The translations under genes and the position numbers were made by a program. Source: Porphyrobacter sp. SLTP (lineage in GTDB: Bacteria > Pseudomonadota > Alphaproteobacteria > Sphingomonadales > Sphingomonadaceae). From it: 62,657 nucleotides of DNA. The stretch spans positions 1-62,657 of the forward strand of contig NZ_JAAALE010000017.1 of NCBI RefSeq assembly GCF_009905735.1, in the 5' to 3' direction. Below the pieces are notes generated by a model that saw nothing but the letters and a program-made list of their open reading frames with translations, was not told the DNA's origin and made no database searches. How positions within the stretch are numbered: the first letter of the stretch is position 1; every line of letters begins with the position of its first letter. Positions 50,668 to 56,978 of the stretch are shown here, one piece after another.

Positions 50668-53108
50668 TCGGCCGCCTGCCACATCGGCTGACCGTCCTGA
50701 TCGACGTCACCATCGGGCCACGCCCGTCCAGTGAGCGCCGGGAACCATGCCGAAGGCGCATCGCCCACCGCTTCGCGCAGCAGATCGAGGCGGCGCACCG
50801 CGCTTTCACGGCCCGAAAGGATCGTCAGCACTTCCGGCGCGCCCGACAGGTCGAGCCGCACCACCACGCTCGCATCGGGCTGGCGCACGAGGAAGCACCG
50901 GCTGTGCGCGGGCAGCGAGCGGATCAGCGCGAATTCGTGGCTGGTGAGGCCGAAGCCGTCGCAATAATCCTCCGGCCGGGCGCGGCTGTTGGGCATGAAC
51001 ACCATCGTCGCGGTCTGTTCGACCAGCGCGGTCGAAATCCGGCTGTCGAGCGCATCGCGCGCTGATTGCGTCGCAAACCCGACCAGTGCATTGCGCTTGC
51101 GCAGCGTCTTGAGCCAGTCGCGAATGCGCGCGGCGAAGACCTCATCATCCAGCGCCTTCCAGCCTTCATCGATCAGGATCATGGTCGGCTGCCCGTCCAG
51201 CCGCTCATCGATGCGGTGGAACAGGTACATCATCGTCGGCGTGCGCAGGCGCGGGTTTTCGAGCAGCGCGGTCATGTCGAAACCGAGCGCGCGCTCGCTC
51301 AGGTCGAGCCGGTCGCGTTCATTGTCGAACAGCCATGCGTGCTCGCCGCCGTCCCCGCTCGGCGAGCCGATCCAGGCCGCCAGCCGGTCGGCCAGATCGC
51401 CCGGTTGCGGGCGGCGGGCGCCGGCCAGCAGTTCCTTGAAGTGGCGCAACCGGCGCAGGCTCGGATCATTGCCATAGGTCGCGTCGACGGCGGCGCTGAT
51501 GGTCGAAAATTCCTCCGGGCCCTCAGCCTTGAGCAGCACGGCGAGCCAATCGCGGAGGAAAGCGCGGTTGGCAGGACTGTCGGGGAGCGAGAGCGGATTG
51601 AACCCGGTCGGATCGCCCGGCGCAATGCGGCTGTACCGCCCGCCGATGCCGCGAATGAAGAGCTCCGCCCCGCGATCTTTGTCGAACAGGATGGTGCGAG
51701 GGCGGAACTTCTGCGCCTGCGCCGCGAGGAAGTTCATCACCACAGTCTTGCCCGAACCGCTCGGGCCGATGACGCTGAAATTGCCCAGATCGCCATGGTG
51801 GAAGTTGAAGAAGAACGGCGTGGCGCTGGTCGTTTCCAGCAGCGTGACCGCGTCGCCCCAGTGGTTGCCGCTGGCCTGCCCCAGGGCAAAGCCGTGGAAG
51901 CTGCCGAAGCCCGCCATATTGGCGGACGAGATCAGCGCGCGGCGGACGATGTATTCCTCGTTGCCGGGGAATTGCGCCCAAAAAGCGGGTTCGAGATTGG
52001 TATCCTCGCGCACCGCAATCGCGCCGGTATCGGCCAGCGCAGCGGCACACGACGCCATGGCGTCATCGAGGCGCGGGAGCGTCGTCTCGCGCACCAGCAC
52101 GGTGAGATGATGGTCCCCGAAGCCCACCGCTCCATTGCCCAGCGCGTCACGCGCGGCGAGCATGTCGGCCCGTTCGGCCGCGGCTTCCTCGTCGACAGAG
52201 CGTGAGCGGCGCAAGGCGAGGTCGATGCGTTCCTTGGCGGTGGTGCGCTCGTTGGGGGCGTAGCTTTCAGTGACCACCATTTCGAACGGCAGCCGCAGCA
52301 GGTTGTCGAGCAGGCCGGGCGAGGTCGCCTCGGGGTAGTCCTTCAGCCCGAGGATCGCGGCGAAATCGGGCGCGGCTGACCCGCGCAGCTCCATCGCGTC
52401 GAGACCGAAGCTGGCACGGCGATAGGGCAGCATGTGGCCGATGTCGGTTTCCGGCGAAGGGCGGCGCACCGGGCGCATTTCGCCGTTGTAGAGCGCGCTA
52501 AGCAGCTCCAGCATTTCCGAATTGGTTCCGCCATCGCTGCTGCTGGGCGATTGGTAATCGCCCAGCACCACCGCGCCGTAATTCTGCAAGCTGGCGACAA
52601 GGCCCGTGATCGCGGCCTTGAGGCTGCGAACGTCCTTGGGATCGGCTTCAGGCTCGTCCTGACCCTGGCGGGAGAAGAACTTGGAAACCCGCTCGGGCAA
52701 GCCCGTCTTACCGCGCGCGGGACGGCGGATCAGCGTGACGAACTGGTCATTGATAAACAGCGATCCACCCGCCAGCCGCTGCTTCCAGCGCGCGTCGATA
52801 TGGCGCGACAGAGCATCGGGGAATTCAGCCTCAAGCTCCACTTCCACCTGGCGGCGGATGACGTGGTGATACATCACGAACCGCGCATCGAGCGTGCTGC
52901 GCAGCATCACCTCACGCGTGGCGGCGTGAGCATTCAGCGCGTCCGAATCCTCGGTCTCGAACAGCAGGCCCGGCACCTGAATCGCGCTCATCACCGAGCC
53001 ATCGCGCAGCAGCACGGTGTTCTCGTCCACGAGACGCGCATAGGGCAGGCGGTCGCCGACACGGGCTTCCTTGGCGCTCCACGCGGCGGCTCCGATCCAC
53101 TTCACCAT
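50664..53108 (-). CDS. virB4: VirB4-type ATPase
   Basis: This is the largest energy-supplying ATPase of the VirB apparatus. At 814 residues it has the CagE/TrbE-type N-terminal domain and a C-terminal AAA+ domain with Walker A GPSGSGKTVVMNFL near residue 450 and Walker B in MILIDEGWKALDD. GFATQSARDALDS follows as a sensor-like block. The frame is intact with no sign of decay. It follows virB3 after 12 bases and overlaps virB6. Confidence 0.94.
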   Translation of the reverse strand: MVKWIGAAAWSAKEARVGDRLPYARLVDENTVLLRDGSVMSAIQVPGLLFETEDSDALNAHAATREVMLRSTLDARFVMYHHVIRRQVEVELEAEFPDALSRHIDARWKQRLAGGSLFINDQFVTLIRRPARGKTGLPERVSKFFSRQGQDEPEADPKDVRSLKAAITGLVASLQNYGAVVLGDYQSPSSSDGGTNSEMLELLSALYNGEMRPVRRPSPETDIGHMLPYRRASFGLDAMELRGSAAPDFAAILGLKDYPEATSPGLLDNLLRLPFEMVVTESYAPNERTTAKERIDLALRRSRSVDEEAAAERADMLAARDALGNGAVGFGDHHLTVLVRETTLPRLDDAMASCAAALADTGAIAVREDTNLEPAFWAQFPGNEEYIVRRALISSANMAGFGSFHGFALGQASGNHWGDAVTLLETTSATPFFFNFHHGDLGNFSVIGPSGSGKTVVMNFLAAQAQKFRPRTILFDKDRGAELFIRGIGGRYSRIAPGDPTGFNPLSLPDSPANRAFLRDWLAVLLKAEGPEEFSTISAAVDATYGNDPSLRRLRHFKELLAGARRPQPGDLADRLAAWIGSPSGDGGEHAWLFDNERDRLDLSERALGFDMTALLENPRLRTPTMMYLFHRIDERLDGQPTMILIDEGWKALDDEVFAARIRDWLKTLRKRNALVGFATQSARDALDSRISTALVEQTATMVFMPNSRARPEDYCDGFGLTSHEFALIRSLPAHSRCFLVRQPDASVVVRLDLSGAPEVLTILSGRESAVRRLDLLREAVGDAPSAWFPALTGRAWPDGDVDQDGQPMWQAAE

Positions 53109-53120
53109 GAGATGGCGTCC

Positions 53121-53405
53121 TTAAGGCGCATAGGAATTGCATCCCCAGCGCTTGAAATTGGGCACGCGGGGGCATTTCGAAACCTTGGTGATCCACAGGT
53201 CGAAAACGCGCGGTTCGCGCAGCGAAGCGAAATAACCGATCCCGTGCATCACCATCGGCACCGGCAGGATCCACCAGCTTTTGAGGATCAGGAAAGCGAT
53301 CGTCGTGACCATCAGGTTGATGATGAAAAAGTTCATCGTCACGCCTGCAAACATCTGCGGGCGGGTAAGCGCGCGGTGCACCGGGTTGCGGATGAGCTCG
53401 CTCAC
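53121..53405 (-). CDS. virB3: VirB3-type membrane protein
   Basis: This is a small inner-membrane protein of 94 residues with the VirB3 pattern: a hydrophilic N terminus with NPVHRALTRPQMFAGV, then two hydrophobic segments (residues about 24-41 and 45-58), then a polar tail. The C-terminal tail has two Cys. It lies between virB2 and virB4, 6 bases after virB2. Confidence 0.9.
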   Translation of the reverse strand: MSELIRNPVHRALTRPQMFAGVTMNFFIINLMVTTIAFLILKSWWILPVPMVMHGIGYFASLREPRVFDLWITKVSKCPRVPNFKRWGCNSYAP

Positions 53406-53411
53406 GGACGC

Positions 53412-53723
53412 TTACCCCGCGGCCGACTGGATACCGGCGACGATGGTGGTCGCGCCGAACAGGATGAACACGCCGATGATCACGGTCGCGCCGAAACGCC
53501 AGTTCATCCGGCCGGTCAGCATCATGAAGCCGATCGCCGCCACCGCCATCACCGCAATCGTGGTCGCCACCGTGCCGAGCAAGGTGCCCTGCAACCACAG
53601 CAGCGCATTGTTGATCGGGCCGGAGCCGGCCGGGTCGGCAGTTTGCGCAAAGGCGACGCTCGGCGTGAGCGCCAGCGCGAGAGCAGCAACAAGACGGGCA
53701 GGAAGGCGGAACAACGACATCAT
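53412..53723 (-). CDS. virB2: VirB2-type pilin
   Basis: This is the pilin-like subunit, 103 residues long, with a signal peptide ending AFAQ and two long hydrophobic segments (VATTIAVMAVAAIGFMML and GATVIIGVFILFGATTIVAG) separated by the short polar loop TGRMNWR. That is the VirB2/TrbC arrangement. Its presence means a pilus or channel could be built. Confidence 0.9.
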   Translation of the reverse strand: MMSLFRLPARLVAALALALTPSVAFAQTADPAGSGPINNALLWLQGTLLGTVATTIAVMAVAAIGFMMLTGRMNWRFGATVIIGVFILFGATTIVAGIQSAAG

Positions 53724-53761
53724 TTCTCGGTCATTCTTTCATGTGGTTTGAACGCCGCCGG

Positions 53762-54427
53762 TCACTGGCCGACGATGCGCGAATGGTTGGCGAGCCGCCC
53801 CATGATGGCGGCAACATATTGCTTTGTCTCACGGATATTGGGGATGCCCCCGGCCCGTTCGACCCGTCCCGGCCCGGCATTGTAAGCGGCCAGCGCCTTT
53901 TCCAGATCGCCGTCAAACCGGTCGAGCTGTTCGCGCAGATACCGCGCCCCGCCCTCGAGATTGGCGAAAGGATCACGCGGGTTCACCCCGAGATAGCGCG
54001 CCGTGCCCGGCATCAGCTGGGCAAGCCCCTGTGCGCCGACGGGCGAGACCGCATTCTCGTTCCAGCGGCTCTCCTGCCATACCAGCGCTTCGAGCAGGCT
54101 GGGTGACAGGTCGAACCGGGCGGCGAGTTCGAGGATTTTGGCGTGATAGCGCAGCGGAATCCCGGCGGCATGGCGCGCAGGATCGGCAATGGCGTGTTCG
54201 GGGATCGAAGGGGCCTCGGCAAAGTCGAGCTCTGCCGCGGTGAGCGGCATGGACAATCCGGTCTCGGGATCGACCGCAGCAGGTGTGACGAGAGACTGGC
54301 CCGCAAGCGGCCCTGCCACCCAGCGCGCGCCGTCAGCACCCAGTTCGAGCACATCTGCCTGGGCCTGGGATGCAAGCCCGAGTGCAACAGTACCAATCAT
54401 GACGCGGCAAGCCGCGGCGAGAATCAT
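53762..54427 (-). CDS. virB1: VirB1-type lytic transglycosylase
   Basis: This is a periplasmic muramidase-like enzyme that opens peptidoglycan for assembly. A signal sequence (about residues 1-24) precedes a 65-residue spacer and an SLT domain. The catalytic Glu is E119 in ALVWQESRWNENAVSP. GAQGLAQLMPGTA and ALAAYNAGPGRVER are the other SLT motifs. It is the first gene of the operon, preceded by GGAGGG and, 40 bases upstream, by a Pho-box-like repeat on the same strand. Confidence 0.9.
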   Translation of the reverse strand: MILAAACRVMIGTVALGLASQAQADVLELGADGARWVAGPLAGQSLVTPAAVDPETGLSMPLTAAELDFAEAPSIPEHAIADPARHAAGIPLRYHAKILELAARFDLSPSLLEALVWQESRWNENAVSPVGAQGLAQLMPGTARYLGVNPRDPFANLEGGARYLREQLDRFDGDLEKALAAYNAGPGRVERAGGIPNIRETKQYVAAIMGRLANHSRIVGQ

Positions 54428-54466
54428 GTCTCGGCCCTCCAGAATGTCTCCCTTTGTCTATCCTAA

Positions 54467-54484
54467 ATGACACGCAGGTGACAG
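54467..54484 (-). promoter_or_regulatory. Pho-box-like tandem repeat upstream of the virB operon
   Basis: On the minus strand the sequence is CTGTCAC-CTGC-GTGTCAT: two heptamers with an 11-base period, fitting the PhoB consensus CTGTCAT-N4-CTGTCAT with two differences. It lies 40 bases before the virB1 start in the sense orientation. Confidence 0.55.
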
Positions 54485-54525
54485 TCTTGCGAAAGCCCGG
54501 CAGCCAGCCTCGGGAGCGGACAGCA

Positions 54526-54561
54526 AAACGGGCGAGCTGCTCCCCCGCAGCCCGCCCGTTT
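54526..54561 (-). terminator. Probable terminator after the TPR gene
   Basis: AAACGGGCG and CGCCCGTTT form a 9-bp stem; on the minus strand the descending arm ends in four T residues. It is located 35 bases past the TPR gene stop. Confidence 0.7.
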
Positions 54562-54595
54562 GCGGCCTCAGTGCGACCCGAGGGCCGCGGTGCAA

Positions 54596-55000
54596 TCAGT
54601 CGCGAAGGGTCAGCTGTTCGCCGCGCATCGCGGGCGCGCGGAACTCGCCGCGCTCAAGCATCTTGATCGCCTTGCGGGCCAGACGGCGCGAATCGGTGGC
54701 GGTGCCATCGGCGGTGTCGAGCTCAATCACTTCGTGACAGGCCAGCGCCGCTTCGAACGCGTCTCGCGCTTTCACCTCGTCACCCGCCTGCGCATAGGCG
54801 ATGCCGAGATTGATCAGCACGGCGGCGTCATGCGGATCGGCCGCGCTCGCCTTCTGAAGCGTCGCCAGCGCCTGTTCGGCACGGCCGGCGGCGAGCGGCT
54901 GCACCGCCAGTTCGGGGTCCTTGAGGTGAGCGGCAGGGGCCCCTGCCAGCGGGGTCGCAGCGATCAGCGCGAGTGCGAAAGCGGTAACGGACATCGGCAT
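54596..55000 (-). CDS. Small exported TPR-repeat protein
   Basis: This protein of 134 residues has a signal peptide (ALIAATPLAGA) and one to two tetratricopeptide repeats; the clearest is around AVLINLGIAYAQAGDEVKARDAFEAA. No enzyme motif is visible, and it probably acts as a periplasmic protein-protein adaptor. The gene stands alone between the virB-like operon and the divergent lipoprotein/TonB-receptor genes. Its upstream region contains a TTGTAAT tandem repeat. No specific function can be assigned. Confidence 0.78.
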   Translation of the reverse strand: MPMSVTAFALALIAATPLAGAPAAHLKDPELAVQPLAAGRAEQALATLQKASAADPHDAAVLINLGIAYAQAGDEVKARDAFEAALACHEVIELDTADGTATDSRRLARKAIKMLERGEFRAPAMRGEQLTLRD

Positions 55001-55064
55001 GGCTCCTGTGTGAACGATGCAGAAGATGACTCACTTGCAGTGCCGATGCAACAAAACTGAAACA

Positions 55065-55082
55065 TTGTAATTTATTTGTAAT
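55065..55082 (+). repeat. Tandem heptamer TTGTAAT with 11-base period
   Basis: TTGTAAT-TTAT-TTGTAAT is an exact direct repeat with the spacing used by OmpR/PhoB-family dimers. It lies 65 bases upstream of the TPR gene and 233 bases before the lipoprotein gene. Confidence 0.55.
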
Positions 55083-55199
55083 TTAAGCCGACATCGCTCT
55101 GATTTTGCGCATTTTTTCTGTTACGGTCTAGCGTGCGGCATGTCGCAGCTTTTCGCGCGGCTTTGTCGCATTTGTCTTTCTTCGGTCATAATCGCTCAA

Positions 55200-55217
55200 C
55201 TGACACACGCCTGTCAT
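55200..55217 (+). promoter_or_regulatory. Pho-box-like element upstream of lipoprotein/TonB-receptor pair
   Basis: CTGACAC-ACGC-CTGTCAT fits CTGTCAT-N4-CTGTCAT with two differences, in the sense orientation, 97 bases before the lipoprotein start. An extra CTGTCATGA follows at 55230. Confidence 0.6.
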
Positions 55218-55314
55218 GATGCAAGAATTCTGTCATGACCGCCCCCTAGCGAGCCCCCAGCGCAACAAACTTCGCGCCTAACTCGATTCTCGGCTCAAGA
55301 GGGGACCGCTCGCT

Positions 55315-56880
55315 GTGAAAAACTTTCAACGCACTCTGATCATGGGTTGCAGTCTGGTCGCTCTGGCTGGCTGCGGCGCGGATGAAATCGTCTCGCCGGG
55401 CACCAGCGGCGATGTCATCATCAACAATCCGGCCCCGACGCCCACTCCGACGCCCACGCCGACCCCGACTCAGTCGCTGGTCACCCCGGCGGCTGGCTGC
55501 CCGACCATCGCGACTGCAGGCGGGTTGGTCGATGCCAGCACCATCAGCGGCCCGACCGGCACCTACCGCGTCTGCCAGCTGCCCGCGCGCTTCACCTCGA
55601 CCGACACCCTGCCCTACATCCGCGGCCTGGTGTACCAGATCAACGGCCGTGTCGAAGTGGGCGCGGATCGCGGCTTTTCGAGCACCGGCACCACCGTCAC
55701 CCTCACCATTGAACCCGGTGTGATCCTGTTCGCGCAGCAGGATTCGTACCTGGTGGTGAACCGTGGCAACGCGATCCAGTCGAACGGGACCGCGGACCGC
55801 CCAATCGTCTGGACCAGCCGCGACAACATTCAGGGCGTCGCCAGCGACAACAGCCAGCAGCAGTGGGGCGGCGTGGTGCTGCTCGGCCGTGCACCGATTT
55901 CGGATTGCTCGACCGGCGTGTTCAACACCACTGCCAACCCGACTGCCAACCCCACCTGCGAAGGCCGGTTGGAAGGCGCTGCGGTCGCCACCCCGTTTGG
56001 CGGCGCCAACGCAGCCGACAGCTCGGGCTCGTTCCGCTTCAACCAGATCCGCTTCTCGGGCTTCGAGCTGGCGCCGAACAACGAGCTTCAGTCGCTGACC
56101 ACCGGCGGCGCGGGTTCGGGTACGGTGATCGAGAACCTCGTCTCGTTCAACAGCTCGGATGACGGCGTCGAGTTCTTCGGCGGCGGGTTCAACGCTCGCA
56201 ACTTTGCGATCATCGGCGCGTCGGACGATTCGCTCGATGTCGACACCGGCGCAATCGTCAACCTCGACACCGTGATCGCGGTGCAGCGTTCGACCACCGG
56301 CGACCGCGCAATCGAACTCGACTCGCCCAACGTCGCTGACCGGACGCCGTCGAATGCGATCCCGCAGACCCGCTTCCAGGTGAACAACTTCACCTTCGTG
56401 ATGCGTGACGGTGCGCCGCAGGTTGTCCAGGCCCGTGGCGGCGCTGCGATCGGCCTCACCAACGGCGTGATCAATGCCGGCACCAACCACTGCTTCCAGA
56501 TCGACGAGCCCACCACGCTCGCAGCGATCATCGGCGTCGATTCGGTGGTCGGCGATTGCCCGGCGACCGATCCGATCCGCGGCGGCGCGGGCGTGACCAA
56601 CGCTGAAGCGGCGGCGCGCATCAACGGCGGTACCAACAACAACCTCGCCTTCGCGATCACGCTCACCAATGGCGTGGTCAATGGCACCGGCGAAACCGGG
56701 CGGACGGCCTTTAACGCCAACACGCGTTCGACCTTCTTCCCGACCCGCACCTTCGTGGGCGCGATCCAGAACGCAGCGGCGCTGACCACCATCTTCGGCA
56801 ACTGGACCTGCAACTCGTCGATCCAGAACTTCGGAAGCGCGACCGGCGCCTGCACTTCGCTGCCGGTCTACCCGGCCTAA
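55315..56880 (+). CDS. Lipoprotein with predicted parallel beta-helix, partner of a TonB receptor
   Basis: I do not recognise a named family. The GTG start at 55315 opens a lipoprotein signal ending LAGC (C20), followed by a Thr-Pro repeat linker (PTPTPTPTPT, about residues 41-52). The remaining 460 residues are rich in Gly, Asn, Val and Thr, with short strands such as NGTADRPIVWTS, GTVIENLVSFNSSDDGVEF and IGASDDSLDVDT. These resemble the turns of right-handed beta-helix proteins. Paired Cys residues occur. It is followed after about 100 bases by a TonB receptor. A surface lipoprotein that captures ligand for the receptor is a reasonable inference. The Pho-box-like promoter suggests a phosphorus-containing ligand. 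Confidence 0.72.
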   Translation: MKNFQRTLIMGCSLVALAGCGADEIVSPGTSGDVIINNPAPTPTPTPTPTPTQSLVTPAAGCPTIATAGGLVDASTISGPTGTYRVCQLPARFTSTDTLPYIRGLVYQINGRVEVGADRGFSSTGTTVTLTIEPGVILFAQQDSYLVVNRGNAIQSNGTADRPIVWTSRDNIQGVASDNSQQQWGGVVLLGRAPISDCSTGVFNTTANPTANPTCEGRLEGAAVATPFGGANAADSSGSFRFNQIRFSGFELAPNNELQSLTTGGAGSGTVIENLVSFNSSDDGVEFFGGGFNARNFAIIGASDDSLDVDTGAIVNLDTVIAVQRSTTGDRAIELDSPNVADRTPSNAIPQTRFQVNNFTFVMRDGAPQVVQARGGAAIGLTNGVINAGTNHCFQIDEPTTLAAIIGVDSVVGDCPATDPIRGGAGVTNAEAAARINGGTNNNLAFAITLTNGVVNGTGETGRTAFNANTRSTFFPTRTFVGAIQNAAALTTIFGNWTCNSSIQNFGSATGACTSLPVYPA

Positions 56881-56885
56881 GCGGC

Positions 56886-56940
56886 GAAAATGACACGTTC
56901 GGGGGAGACGCAGCTTCATCGCCGCGCCTCCCCCATTTTC
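56886..56940 (+). terminator. Hairpin between lipoprotein and TonB receptor genes
   Basis: GGGGGAG (56901) pairs with CTCCCCC (56928), and the flanks GAAAAT and ATTTTC can extend the stem across a bulge. The T-run is short, so partial termination that lowers receptor expression relative to the lipoprotein is more likely than a full stop. Confidence 0.5.
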
Positions 56941-56978
56941 ACATACAGACTGACCATTTCATGAGGGGGTCCTCACCT

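Larger units (their letters stand above)
55001..55314. promoter_or_regulatory. 314-bp divergent control region between TPR gene and lipoprotein gene
   Basis: No gene is seen here. The stretch is AT-richer than its surroundings and holds a TTGTAAT tandem repeat (55065-55082) and a Pho-box-like repeat (55200-55217) with a further CTGTCATGA copy at 55230-55238. Confidence 0.6.

Noticed and set aside
46449..54427. The virB operon as part of a conjugative or integrative element
   Set aside because: No relaxase, coupling protein, integrase, oriT-like repeat or attachment-site duplication is visible, and the flanks are housekeeping genes.
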